DNA of 64,000 nucleotides, taken from positions 99,761,306-99,825,305 of the forward strand of contig NC_073695.1 of NCBI RefSeq assembly GCF_029784165.1. Direction: 5' to 3'. The stretch comes from Wyeomyia smithii (Eukaryota; Arthropoda; Insecta; Diptera; Culicidae). Within the stretch, counting starts at the first letter, position 1. Every line of letters starts with the position of its first letter. The translations under genes and the position numbers were made by a program. The notes beneath the pieces are model-generated. The model saw nothing but the letters and a program-made list of their open reading frames with translations. It did not search any database and was not told the DNA's origin. Below are positions 9,971 through 23,116 of the stretch, one piece after another.

Positions 9971-11360
9971 ATTGAAATTTTCATATATAATTGTTAATAA
10001 ATCACCGCATGTAGAATTTAATTATCACTGTAAATAATTCAAAACTAAATAAAAAATTTGCCATTTTGAAATAAAATTATCCAGTTGTCAATAAATGGTA
10101 TTGACAAACACAATTAACCTTAACCTAGTTTATCTGAAGAATTCGTGATCTAGTGAGCCTGAATCACATAATTTTTCGCGCAAGTCTTACTGATTGCAGC
10201 AATCAGTTGTAAAATTATCTACGCTATTGTGAAATGCAGAAAATTGTTATTTGAACTGTTATACTATAGATGGGGAATGCACTATTTACCCTTGTCTATA
10301 GCCTCTTCGTAGCCACTGCCTAAATTAAGATATCTTAGTGCAACTTAATACAAAAGACAGCCTCAAAACAATTCAATTTCATTCTTGTTTTGAATACGGT
10401 AGCAAATGAAACCGCGGTGCCGGCTACAGAGGTAAATGTCATCTGGAACAAAGAGACTATTAAATTAATTAACCCCAATTGAGTGTATTCCCAAACATAT
10501 TCCAAGAAATACATTGACATAAGAGAGGCTGTAGTATTCTACGTTAACTCTGCGGTCCTGTCTTATAAACAACCTCTTCAACTATTTCATCCTCTTATAT
10601 CTGTTGGTTCTTCAAGGCTGTCGCGAATGACAGCCTATAATCTTCGACATTATTCGGCCGAATCCAAGCGTGATGTCAGCTGATTATGATTCACGACAGT
10701 AAGGCCGATGCAAGAATGAAAGAGAGATGGTGCGAAGCACATTTTTTCTTATGTGGGGAATCATATCAACGATGGAAACACATATGAAACGGTTTGCTTT
10801 GTACTCAATATGCCACCGGCCTATGAAAAAGAAGAAACGAAAAAGCGCGAGTCGATGACAGCCGCAGCCGATCAACAGGTTGTCAACAGCGCAAGCCAAG
10901 CCAACAGGACATCCTCAAAATGAGCAAACTAGGCTGTCATGTCCGAACGAACAAAATACATGCGCAAGAATGAGCTGTCGTGTGCAAAACAAGACAGTTT
11001 CGTTGCCTTGTTTAAGCTGTAGCTGTATGTGAACTCTTATTATTCATGAGGCTGTTAAAGTGAAAAGAGAGAAAAGTCAGTATAGTGTCGTCTCCAGTCT
11101 TTTTCCTAAGCCTGTACGAAAGTGATCGTAAGTTATAAGTTCGAAGCAAACTTCTTCGTTTCAATAATTGATATGATAGACACTAACATCACGATAGACT
11201 ATCTTGTATCAACATGTTTTTGTCAATAATTTTCATACAGTAATATATATTATATATTCATGTGTTTGGCCTCTTCTTATAATGGATGGTATTTGACCTT
11301 GTCTTCTGCCTCTGAGTGGTAGATATCTGCGTTCAAAACTATCTCCGAATTATTTTTATA
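9971..11360. other. Spacer with short inverted repeats, nothing recognised
   Basis: AGGCTGTCGCGAATGACAGCCT at about 10615-10636 is a perfect 8-bp stem with a 6-base loop. The word GGCTGTCAT recurs nearby and at about 8868. Open frames are short and unrecognised. Confidence 0.4.
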
Positions 11361-11640
11361 GTGTCACTAGCTGAATGTACCCGGCCTTACTCGTGTAAAA
11401 ATTTCTGAGTTTTCTATCATTTTCTATATTTCCATATATTTTTTCCAACCCATCATTTCAAATAATATTTCTTTTTTTGTTATAAACTTGTCACCTTTTT
11501 CGTTGATTACCAATCGATGCGGAGGCATTCCAGCTGGGTCGAGTGAGTTCCAAAATTTCGTTAAAAAACGGATTGTCTCATCAGCATCTTCGACGGTATT
11601 GATTATCTTACAAAAACTCAAATTACACTGAAATTACATA
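11361..11640 (-). pseudogene. Probable Helitron helicase C-terminal relic plus 3' terminus
   Basis: On the minus strand, 11621 to 11424 reads NTVEDADETIRFLTKFWNS followed by LDPAGMPPHRL. This resembles the SLxPSGMPPHxL segment near the end of the PIF1-like helicase in Helitron Rep/Hel proteins. After PPHRL the frame diverges from what I expect (the IMLLRNL segment is absent). About 60 bases beyond the frame the minus strand reads AAGGCCGGGTACATTCAGCTAG followed by T, consistent with a Helitron 3' end (CTRR before host T). Identification rests on a short motif. Confidence 0.45.
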
Positions 11641-12139
11641 ATCAATTGCCTAAGCTCACCTCTGATAGTTAAAATTATTGCTTGCTTTTTCTTCTCGTTT
11701 TACTTTTTTGTGTAAACAATATCAATACCATCCTTATAGTTGAACATCAGTCTACATGAAATAATCAACAATTTGGAGATACGGGGACTATCTCCACATT
11801 TTCCTCAAGTTTTGAATAACTTCCAATACAGAAAAACAACCTTCACTATACCAAACGTTCGGACACAAATTTTCGGTTTTAGGGAGTCATCTCTGACTCA
11901 TGAACCTGATATCAGGGAGTATTTGAATATTTTTCTTCTTGCATTTGATAATAGCGTTGGACGTCTGTTGTCATTTTCTCAACATAGTTCTTTTTCTAGA
12001 AATATTGACATTAGTTAACCGCGGAATTGATTTTAAAACAACATTTCAATATTACGTCCAAGCCTTCTTCTGTATTCCAGAAAATGTAATTCACTGTATT
12101 CCAGAAAATGTAATCCACAATGCAAGATTTAAAAATTTG
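11641..12139. other. AT-rich spacer with a short tandem duplication
   Basis: A 24-bp unit starting CTGTATTCCAGAAAATGTAA is present twice in tandem at 12070-12117. Nothing else is recognised. Confidence 0.5.
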
Positions 12140-12830
12140 CGCCGGACATGAGTATTTGGATTCTGGACGTCATCTTGATATCGGAAATATACATATTGCA
12201 GAGCATATATTCGTTTTTCATAAAATTCTGAAACCGGAAGTCGCCATATTGAATTTAAAAAATGTCGTTGGACTTTTATTTCTGCTTTCTAAAGATCATC
12301 CTGGTTCCGGAAATACCAATGTTTGGAGGTTTGTAAACCGAAAATCGCCATCTTTGTTTTAGAAAAACATCCGACATCATATTCCGGTCCCTAGACATCA
12401 ACTTCTGGCCATGACCGACCGAGGGCATGAAAGTTATAGTACCTTTTCAAAAAGTTCCCATAGGGCACTAAAAGACCTGATTTTCTTATAAATTAAGACC
12501 CCCTCCCTCTTTGATAGCTGCCCCTTTCTCTTTTCGACATCATGTTCCGGTCTCTAGAAACCAATTTCCGGTCTCCAGACATGACCAAAGGCTTAAAAAC
12601 TATCGTATTCATTCAGAAAGTTCCCATAATACATGAAAAAACTTGATTTTCTGACCAATTAAGACCCCCTCCTCCTTTGGGGGTTGCTCCTTCCTCTTCC
12701 CAATATTTCTATGACCACTTCCTCTGTACAAAGAACGCGTATGCCAAGTTTGGTTAAAATCGGTACAGTCATTCGAGAGTTATGCTGGAACATACATAAA
12801 TACATACAAAACTTGCTTTTAAATAAATAG
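12140..12830 (+). repeat. Degenerate dispersed repeat, CCGGAAGT family, copy 2
   Basis: It contains GAAACCGGAAGTCGCCATAT, CCTGGTTCCGGAAATACCAA and two CCCTCC-rich modules. It ends with ATTCGAGAGTTATGCTGGAA, CATACATAAATACATACAAA and a TTTAAATAAATAG tail. The same tail ends copy 3 at about 13955. No open frame. Confidence 0.7.
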
Positions 12831-13174
12831 CTGGATTTTGGGAGCTCTTATCTAACTTGATCGATGCTCTTACCGAATTTTCATTCAGTAATAGTTGAGC
12901 TTCAGCAACTTTTTCAAACATTTATCTAAAACGCTAGAATCGCTTGGACTCTCCGTTATCAAATTATGCAAGAAATATGTCAAGAAATTGTTCCAAAAAC
13001 GGATCATAGCAGGTTGGATGTTTTGAAACACTTCTCTAGAAACGATTGCCCGAAAGCCGAATTTCGGCTGCAACAGACCAAAGGCCAATATTTAGAAATA
13101 TATGATCGATTTTCGTATGACGACGTCATTCCGATGATGCCCATGATGCCAAGTATATAATTCAATTATTATTT
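12831..13174. other. Short spacer, nothing recognised
   Basis: This stretch of about 340 bases has no supported feature. ATGATGCC words cluster at 13130-13150. Confidence 0.4.
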
Positions 13175-13955
13175 TTCGCAGATTTCCAGAAACCGGAAGT
13201 CGGCAAACCCAAGTTTTAAAGTATCGTCAGACACCGATAACCGGTTCTTAAGAGTCATTTTTGCTCCCAAAATACCAACATTGGGGGTTTGTGAGCGTTT
13301 TACACAGTTTCAAATGGCTTCCCAGCAACCGAAAGTCGCCATCTTGGATTGAAATTGGCATCGAACATCATGTTTCGGTCAGAGCGGGGGCCTAGTGTGG
13401 TTGGTAACGTCTCCGCCAACCACGCTCGACGCCTGGGTTCGAATCCCACCGCCGACATAGGTGTCGATGGTTGTGAGGTGGCGTGGTCCACTCACAACCA
13501 ACCTAACTGGACTAGATTCAATCCTAGCCGACACCGGGAGATTTTCTGAGGCGAAAAATCTCTGGGATCACGCCTTCCATCGCATGAGGAAGTAAAGCCG
13601 TTGGCGCCGGTCCGTTAATAATAAACGGGTCGTGAGTTAGGGTCCTGGGTGTGGAGTCGTCTCCCTGGGCGTCGGTGATTGGCCACAACAGTGGCGGAAC
13701 TAGACCGACGGAAAATAAGCGAGAATAAAAAAAAAATCATGTTTCGGTCTCTGGACATCAACTTCCGGCCTCCAAATATAATATATATTAAGGGTGCCCC
13801 TCGCCCTATCCAATATTTCTATGACCACTTCCTTTGTACAAAGCACACGTACGCCAAGTTTGGTTGAAATCAGTTCAGGCCTTCGAGACTTATGCTGGAA
13901 CATACATACATACATACATACATACATACAAAATTTCTCTTTTATATAAATAGAT
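13175..13955 (+). repeat. Degenerate dispersed repeat, CCGGAAGT family, copy 3, split by a SINE
   Basis: It begins with CCAGAAACCGGAAGTCGGCA and ends with the same module as copy 2: TTCGAGACTTATGCTGGAA, a CATA run, and a TTTTATATAAATAG tail. The SINE at 13381-13735 interrupts it, and the repeat resumes exactly after a 14-base duplication. Confidence 0.75.
13381..13735 (+). mobile_element. tRNA-derived SINE with 14-bp target site duplication
   Basis: An RNA polymerase III box B is perfect (GGTTCGAATCC, 13436-13446). A box A-like stretch precedes it (GGCCTAGTGTGGTTGG, from 13389). A non-tRNA body of about 270 bases follows and ends in a short poly(A). The sequence ATCATGTTTCGGTC flanks it exactly at 13367-13380 and 13736-13749. 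It encodes no protein and would have relied on a LINE enzyme. The clean duplication implies a fairly recent insertion. I cannot assign a named family. Confidence 0.9.
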
Positions 13956-14495
13956 TGTTTACAAAACAAAATTACAATTTTCTATATTTTGGTGGACGCA
14001 TAGCTGAATTGCCTATCGATTGACGCCAAAACGAAGGAAATTCTTTAAAATTTAACCTAGTTAAAGCAATTGAGAGTGGACAATAGATATTGTATGTTCC
14101 TATTTTAAATTTTCATTTTACACCCTCACTCAGAGACCTACCGAATGACATGGTTCTGCACCAAAATTGTCCCTTTGTAACATGTAAAAAATACTTTTAC
14201 TATATTTTCTATTGAAATACAGCAGAAATGAAATGGTATGTCCCAGATCTAAAATTTTCATAAACTAAAATGAATTTTGGAAGCAACGATCCCGGCATGC
14301 CATTATTCTGTGGCCTTTTGACGTTCTTTTGAGCTTGCACCAGAACTCACAAAAATGTTTGAAAAGCTATAACTTTAGTATAGTATAGTAAATAAGTTTG
14401 AGCTCCATGGCAAAACCTGTATTGACCAGTGTAATCTATGGAACTCATATGCTGTCGTTTGGTTCTCTGTAATCATAGTACTGATTCAAGAGTAT
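13956..14495. other. AT-rich spacer with a shared repeat fragment
   Basis: The part at about 14340-14430 (GAAAAGCTATAACTTT, then TTTGAGCTC, AAACCTGTATTGACCAGTG) is similar to 36055-36135, so it belongs to a dispersed repeat. The rest is unrecognised. Confidence 0.4.
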
Positions 14496-14499
14496 ACTC

Positions 14500-15370
14500 A
14501 GGGTGGGGTGGGAAAATATGGATCACCTAGGGCTTATTTTCAATATCTCGAAACTGATGATAGTCCGTTCCACTTTTCAAAAGGCTTTATTTTGCAAATA
14601 TTCTATAAAAATACGCAAAAAATAGTAAAAATCAATTGTTGGGTCATATTTGCAGAATTAAAAAAAGTTATTTTTCGCACTGTATTTAAATAGAGAGATG
14701 AACAACACAAACCTTTGTTAAAATCTAAAAAAGGCCGTTACAAATTCTATTTTCATTTTATGTCACACCCCCCTCCCCCCCCTTCGAAAATTTTGAATAT
14801 TGGATGGGGAAGAAAAATAAGCTCATACCGTTTTATTCATTTTATTTGTTTTCCGACAGCATTAATGCTCAATTTAGCAATGAACAAGTCCGGTGACAGA
14901 GAGAGTGTCGTCAAAAGGCAAGCGAAATAGATAATAATAATAATAAAGTGTTATTTTTCAACATTTATTTGAGTGTAAGTTACAAACGCCATTACTTGCA
15001 CACAAACTTTTATCAAAGATATTTCTTTTTTTTTCGTCTCGGTGTTATTTATTTTTTGCCACCCCCTCTGCTAACTTTGATAACCTTGGACATAAAAAGA
15101 ATTCGAAATTTGTATCAGCCTAAACAGAAAAACATTATACGAATAACAAGCAAAAATACCTTCATTTCATAGGCAATACTGCAATGAAAGTTTACTTCCA
15201 ATTCTTTCGGGTGTGATTTTGTTTAAACTTTGAAAGTATGCAGTTATAAACTATTTTATTATTCAATCAAAAATATGTTACGCATCATAGAAATTAGTAT
15301 CATCATACAATAAGTTCTTCCACGCTCAAAAAAAGGGCACTGACCCATCTTACCCCACTTCACCCTATCA
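14500..15370. mobile_element. Candidate non-autonomous DNA transposon of about 870 bp
   Basis: The left end CAGGGTGGGGTGGGAAAATA at about 14500 is similar in inverted orientation to the right end, whose complement reads TAGGGTGAAGTGGGGTAAGA (about 15340-15369). The interior (14727-15050) includes a module that recurs at 20223-20510. No transposase frame is seen. The ends are imperfect and no target duplication is clear. Confidence 0.4.
14727..15050 (+). repeat. Dispersed repeat module, copy 1
   Basis: Landmarks are TTCTATTTTCATTTTATG, a C-rich run, ACAAGTCCGGTGACAGAGAG, GTGTCGTCAAAAGGCAA, AAGTTACAAAC and ATCAAAGATATT. The same order is present at 20223-20510 in the same orientation. Confidence 0.7.
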
Positions 15371-17620
15371 TACTCGCACCACAGAACGGAACAACGAAAA
15401 ACATGTCTCGCATTGTTTCACTGTTTCCTTCAAACGACATCCTTCATTAAAAAAAACTCACTTCATCACAACATGTCAACAACTTTAATTATGAACCAAT
15501 CAATCAAAATGAGAAGACTCAACAGGCTAATTCGGTGCCAATAAAGAGTCTTATTTTCCACTTTTCCACTTTCTTGCTCCCTTTTGCTCAGCTCTTTCTC
15601 TATTTTGCTTAGCTAAGCTCGGCCGTTCGGCCGGCGCGGTCATTCACCTATTGACCAAATGTTCTCATTTCCTTTCACCGGCTTTTCTTCCCCATGACAC
15701 GACTCTAGCTATCTTACGTTTCGTTTATGTTTGTTTTGTTTTTTATTTTGTTCGTAGGTCTTCTTTTTGGCAATAAAATATAACCGTTTCGCACGCTGCC
15801 ACTGGCACTGGTTGCTTGAAACGAGGACCGACAGGGGCTCAATCGAACGAAAAGGTGTTCGAAAAGTTGTCCGTGAAAATTTCGGACCAAGCAGTGCAAG
15901 TAATCACGTGACGGCGACGCATTTTACCGGTCGGGAATGCCTTTCTCTCCCTTTCCGATTTAGCAGTGTGGCGACTTCGACACTCACCCAAGTCGTCGCC
16001 AAAATGCGAAGGTTCTTATTAGCATAATGATTACGGCGGCCACTGCTGATGATGGGGCTCGGGACAGAACAGAACGTTTCGATTTTGTTTTCCCCCGGGA
16101 CCCTTTAATTAGGCTGAGACTTTTTCCGCGATTTCGTTTGACTCGTGATGATGGTGGTTGAAAGGAAAGTTGATCGTATTGTTGCGCGTCGCGTGTGTGA
16201 AATGATGGACCGTAACGCTTTCTACCAGATGTTCCGTTATTTTTGGTTTGAATTTTAATAATAATGTTAGCTTGATTCTCGATTCGATTGGTTACAAGAT
16301 GGTAGGTTCTGACGTCGCTGGTTCTCATTCGTATCATCAGGTTGTTGCTTCGCAATTTGAAAATTCTTCTCAATAATTATACAGCCGCGAGATATTCTCA
16401 TCATTTGCATATGAAGTAAATTGCTACATAAAACTGTACTAATTTTCATGTGCAGTATTGCCCAAAAAGCTTAATACTTTCTCTTGTATGGAAGTAAATT
16501 CGATACTATGTACTTTTTAGAATTTTATGTGATACCATAAGTATAATTATTAGGTTTTATGACATAAATGGTATAATAACTTATTGCGAATTAACCACCA
16601 TTAACCATGTCAATGCTGAATACACAAAGTGTGAAAACAAAGTAAATGCTCGATCAATAGGCGAATGAATAACCAAGATTGGTAAGTAACGAAAGTTTGT
16701 CGATCATTAATTTGACGGTAAATGAATTTGAATGGACTGTAGGTAATTGAAACTGACCGTATGAAGTAAAGAATTTCTGCAATAGTGCTCAAAATAATCT
16801 CTTTTGTTTTTTTTTTCTCAGTTGTTTATCCCCTGGTTTTGCCAACCAGGATAATGAATAGAGCTCTAAAATAAATTATTACAAATTTGGCTGCACTATA
16901 TTTATAATGTCGGCTTCTGATCTTCATAACAAAAGCCTCGTCACCGCGGGCAATTATTAGCGAAATTTCATTAGAAAAAAAAGAAACAAAATTCCAATTG
17001 TCATCGGAACATTTTTCACAGCATCCTACAAGCTAACAAACATCCACCGATTCCAGCCTATTCGCCGTCATCGGTTGCAAACGCGGAAACTGGACATAAA
17101 TCAGTCTTCGTTCTTTGTGCAGTCGTGGGACCTTTTTGAGCAATTTCCTCCGGACATATCTCCAGCCACAGGCTGTAAACCTAATGTCGCTATGCTTGCT
17201 GGCCTGGTTGACGCGCAACACCACGTTTCCTCGTTCTATCTCTTTCTGATCCACAGCTGATCAGGCGAAACTGGTCGCGCGAAACCGAGGAACACACTTT
17301 TCCACGCCAGCAGCATTCTAAGTTTTTTTTCCATCACCTATCCTACTGCATCAGTGTAACTTTTACAGCCGACATGGCGATTATGGCGGGAGAGAATTAC
17401 CGCATGCAGTTGATGTGGTTTTACCGGCCTAACGTTTGAAAGATGCTGGATAATAGCTGCACTTCTGCACGGGAACCGATAATTACAATTATGCTGTCGA
17501 GCCGGTATCGTCGTTCGCCGGCAAGTTGGAGTAACAATTTCTTCTGACTGCTAATCGCTGGCTGAATTATTGAGGGTCCTAATAAAAAATAAATTTTTAT
17601 AATTTTTACTGCACTATTAA
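15371..17620. other. Mostly unique-looking sequence with a GC-richer patch
   Basis: The region 15600-16200 is GC-richer and bears no repeat that I recognise. A pyrimidine-rich stretch ending TTCGTAG at 15752-15758 resembles a 3' splice site, and AA|GTAATC near 15898 resembles a 5' splice site. The sequence between has no convincing coding signature in either direction. 16200-17600 is AT-rich and unexplained. Confidence 0.35.
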
Positions 17621-17626
17621 ATAAAT

Positions 17627-19096
<1,470 letters not shown>

Positions 19097-20222
19097 TAGA
19101 ATTCCTCAGAAAAATTCAAATCAAATTTTAACGAGGCGCATTTTGGACGAGGTACATTATGTGAAAACTTGTTTGAACATGTAACGTTTTTGGTTGGCGG
19201 AATGGAAGATTTTATATGCTCATAGCGCTCAAACAACTGTTCCGATTTCATTAGTTAATATACCGATGGAAAGCTAAAATATACAACATTTGTATAATAT
19301 GATAGTTTTAGTTACCATTTTCTTATTACTCCGTGAAAATTGCGGAAATTTTTGAGGGTCGAATATCCACATACATTTTTCATACGATTGGTATATTTCC
19401 CTAACGCAGACTTAAAAAACATAGATTTAATGATTTCACGCATTCAGTAATTGGCTAACAATGCCAGCCAATTGGCATCGCATGCATTACCCAACATAAG
19501 CGACGATGAAAAAAAGCAGAGATGCTTTGACAGATGTATGTGTTTTTTGTGAAGTGTTCATGGATTTGTACGATTGGTGTGTGTTATATACTATGGCTAT
19601 GGCAGAATTAAATCTTTACACCCACCATAGTCCCACCTCGAGCCTACGTTCGTGCACTCAAGCACATTCTCCTTTAACTTTTTAATTTTAGAGATTAAAT
19701 TTTTTAAACTTAAGTGTCACTTAACATACCAGACTTCATCCATAAAACGCGTCTTCATTGAAAGTCATAAAATTATAAGGTCAATGAGGCAAAAATGCAA
19801 TCAAAAACTACTCAGAGAGGTCAAATGTATGAGGACAATAAATTGATAAACTTATATTTGTAAAAACAACAAACAATGAGTTCAGAAGTGATAAATTTTT
19901 CAACTCAAAAAATCAAAAATTTATAAATCAAGAAGACAAAGAATCAAGAAATTAGAAAATCATAAACCATAAGTCAAAAGTAAAAAAAAGAAAAAAAATC
20001 ACGAATCAAAGAACGAAAATGTAAGTAAACGTAAGAACTCATGAAGTTGCATATTACCAGAACATGAAACCGTCAAAAAGTCAAGACTTAAGAGGTCAAA
20101 AATCACAATGAGTAAAATTTAAATTATTAAAATCTTCAGAGCGTTAAAAGGGTGAAAACTGAAATACTGAAAAGTGAAAAGTCAGAAGATCAAAAAGTCA
20201 TATCGAAACGACAAAGACTAAT
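19097..20222. other. AT-rich and quasi-repetitive AAAGTC-type low-complexity sequence
   Basis: 19100-19650 is AT-rich and unrecognised. From about 19790 to 20220 words such as AAAAAGTCAAGA, AAATCATAAACC and AGTGAAAAGTCAGAAG recur in a loose quasi-tandem pattern. The same texture returns at 21700-21930. Confidence 0.5.
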
Positions 20223-20510
20223 AAGGCCGATATAAATTTTATTTTCATTTTATGACACCCCCCCCCTGTCCTTCTTCGTTGAAACGTTGAAAATTTCAAG
20301 GAGAAAAAAATAAGTTCAAGCCGACTGTGTGAATGCTCATTTAACAACAAACAAGTCCAGTGACAGTGAGAGTGTCGTCAAAAGGCAAACCAAAAAATTG
20401 AAAACAATGATAAAGTTTTTTTTGAAACATTCATTTGAATGCAAGTTACAAACCTTGTAACTTGCGTACAAATGTTATCAAAGATATTCTGTTTTTTCTT
20501 GTGTTATTTA
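20223..20510 (+). repeat. Dispersed repeat module, copy 2
   Basis: This is the same order of words as 14727-15050 (TTTTATTTTCATTTTATGAC, a C run, ACAAGTCCAGTGACAGTGAG, GTCGTCAAAAGGCAA). It differs by scattered substitutions and small indels. Confidence 0.7.
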
Positions 20511-21665
20511 TCCCATTCTGGATGTTGTCCTGGTTCCGACAATACATATCTTGGTTCTTATAGAAACCGGAAGTTGCCATCTAGGATTTCAAAATGCTGC
20601 CCGGACTTAATTTTCAGATTCTGGGAATCATTATGTTATTTCATATTGGTATGCGTTTGGTCATTTTTGGCTGTTTCAGCAACCGAAATCTTGGGTTTTA
20701 ACATGGTGTCCGGAGTCGAAGATTACAGGAATATTTATAATGGATAGTATTTGAATTTTTTCGAACACCGGAAGTCTCCATCTTGGATACAAAAATGGCA
20801 TCTGGTTATGATTTTTGGTTTTTGAACATCATCCCGATTTCGGAATGACTATTTTTGGCAGTTTTCCAGTAACCGGAGGCACTTCGAATTTCAAAATGGG
20901 GTCTGGGGTTAATTTTTCAACTCTGTGCGTCTCACATTGAGCGCTATTTGGTCGTTTCTGGAAATCGGAAGTCACCATCTTAGATTTCAAAATAGTGTCT
21001 GGAGTCGATTTCTGGTCTCTGCCCGATCGGAAGAGCATAACTAAAAAATTACAAAATTCTATCAAGGCAAGATACAAATAACATATTTTGATACAATTTT
21101 GTATTTTTCCATGTAATTTTGAAACAAAATTGAATCTGAATGAGTTATTATAACAAAACCTGAAATGAATTAGTTCTGAAACGAGTCTAACTATTTTTTC
21201 GTTTTTATCAAAGCCTGTTGTTTCTAACAATGTTTGTTATTATACTGCTCTATATACTATCTTATTTTGTTAGAAAGCTGATACATTAGTAACAAATTTT
21301 GATATGTGTTTGATACTAGTAGAATCATTTCTGTTATAATTTCTGTTATTTTAACACCTAACGGGATCAAATTGAAAACACAGCCTGTAAGGTCTTTCCC
21401 GTAACAAACTAACAGCTTCTGTTACATTTTTGTTTTTTCTTTCTGATCGGGTGGGCATTATTTCGGATCCGGAAAGTACCAAAATGGGTGGTATTTGGTT
21501 ATTTTAGACTGATTTCCGGAAACCGGAAGTCCAAATCTTGGATTTCAAATCGACATATGCAGATTATTTTCGGCATCATCTCGTTTCCGAAATCAATACC
21601 CAATACCCATATCGAATGGTATTTGATCTTGTTATCAAATCTATTCAATCGAAATCTGCGTTCAA
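20511..21665 (+). repeat. Degenerate dispersed repeat, CCGGAAGT family, copy 4, split by a MITE
   Basis: Phrases include GGTTCCGACAATACATATCT, AGAAACCGGAAGTTGCCATC and TGGATACAAAAATGGCATCT. The repeat is broken at about 21021 by a TIR element and resumes at 21452 with GGATCCGGAAAGTACCAAAA. Confidence 0.7.
21022..21451. mobile_element. MITE of about 430 bp, TIR CCCGATCRGAAAG
   Basis: The left end CCCGATCGGAAGAG and the right end (complement CCCGATCAGAAAGA) are inverted repeats of about 13 bases. The interior is AT-rich with several words like AACAAATTTTGATA and ATTTTGATACAATTTTGTAT, and no frame. It interrupts the surrounding repeat cleanly. At most a 2-base target duplication (TG) fits. Confidence 0.65.
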
Positions 21666-22616
21666 AACATGGCACAAAATGAAAATGAAATTTGTTGTGA
21701 CCTAAGTTAAAAAATCAAAAAGGTACCGAGCCAAAAAGTTAAGAAATCAAAATAATAAAATTTTTGAAATGCCGAAGCAAGTCAGAACCAATTTAAGAAA
21801 TCAAATTTGAACGAGTTAAAAATTTAGAAGTCATAAGATCGAAATTAACAAAAAGACATAAAGTCGAAGAGGTAAACATCAAACAAACAAAAAGTCTCTA
21901 GTCAAAAAGTTATAAAATTTGATTCAGTAATATCATCTAAATTGGATCATTGCTAAATTTATTATAAATATTATATTGTTGCTAATTACTGAGAAACAGC
22001 TACGTTGAGTTAATTTTATTTATATATTTCAACATAAATTCAAATATCAAAATGTTGACAAAAGTTAAAAGGTAAAAAAAAATATTGATCGTAAAAGCAC
22101 GCGAGATTGGATTTTTCTGTAAATTCGACAAACACTGTTGAAACATCGAACGCAATTAAACGATAGCGCATTTGCCCAACAGCCAGACTCGCAATCGAAC
22201 AATAGCTGCATGAATCGCTGATTTTATTCCCCCTCAGGATGTGACGCGGAGGGTCACTAATTCAATTAAATTCTTATTTGCATGGGGCACAAGTGCTGAT
22301 CATGTACATGACACAGCAGCAGCTGAAAGGCGGACTCGAAGCTTTACACACAATACTCACGGCGACGGCACGGCAGCGGAGAATTATTTCGCAGTTGGCC
22401 ACTTGAACTTTTGCTACGTGTGTGTACCCAATACACCAACATCTCGGCTGTTGGTTTTAGTCGCGTTGGCCGCGCCGCAGCCTCATTATTTTCAACCCAG
22501 TCAGCAGTGCATGGGGAATGGCGCGAGCGCGCGATCTAGAAAAGCCATAAAATCAACAATTGTCTCTCACCTTTCTCCACTGCATCCTTGCCTCTGTTTC
22601 ACCCCGGTTGGCACCC
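21666..22616. other. Low-complexity stretch, then GC-richer unexplained sequence before the gap
   Basis: 21700-21935 is the AAAAGTC-type quasi-repeat. 22130-22616 is GC-richer. It contains an open frame from 22241 into the gap whose product I do not recognise. There is no evidence linking it to the retrotransposon on the other side of the gap. Confidence 0.4.
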
Positions 22617-23116
22617 NNNNNNNNNNNNNNNNNNNNNNNNNNNNNNNNNNNNNNNNNNNNNNNNNNNNNNNNNNNNNNNNNNNNNNNNNNNNNNNNNNNN
22701 NNNNNNNNNNNNNNNNNNNNNNNNNNNNNNNNNNNNNNNNNNNNNNNNNNNNNNNNNNNNNNNNNNNNNNNNNNNNNNNNNNNNNNNNNNNNNNNNNNNN
22801 NNNNNNNNNNNNNNNNNNNNNNNNNNNNNNNNNNNNNNNNNNNNNNNNNNNNNNNNNNNNNNNNNNNNNNNNNNNNNNNNNNNNNNNNNNNNNNNNNNNN
22901 NNNNNNNNNNNNNNNNNNNNNNNNNNNNNNNNNNNNNNNNNNNNNNNNNNNNNNNNNNNNNNNNNNNNNNNNNNNNNNNNNNNNNNNNNNNNNNNNNNNN
23001 NNNNNNNNNNNNNNNNNNNNNNNNNNNNNNNNNNNNNNNNNNNNNNNNNNNNNNNNNNNNNNNNNNNNNNNNNNNNNNNNNNNNNNNNNNNNNNNNNNNN
23101 NNNNNNNNNNNNNNNN
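22617..23116. other. Assembly gap of exactly 500 N
   Basis: The run is exactly 500 undefined bases, which suggests a placeholder rather than a measured gap. It hides the 5' part of the R1-type element that resumes at 23117, so open frames spanning it are meaningless on their left side. Confidence 0.98.

Noticed and set aside
13381..13460. A tRNA gene, because of the perfect box B
   Set aside because: No cloverleaf can be drawn around it, and the unit continues into a SINE body with poly(A) and target duplications.
15714..16027. A coding exon between splice-like sites at 15758 and 15898
   Set aside because: The splice-like words are weak on their own and no frame gives a recognisable protein. 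I left it as a remark only.
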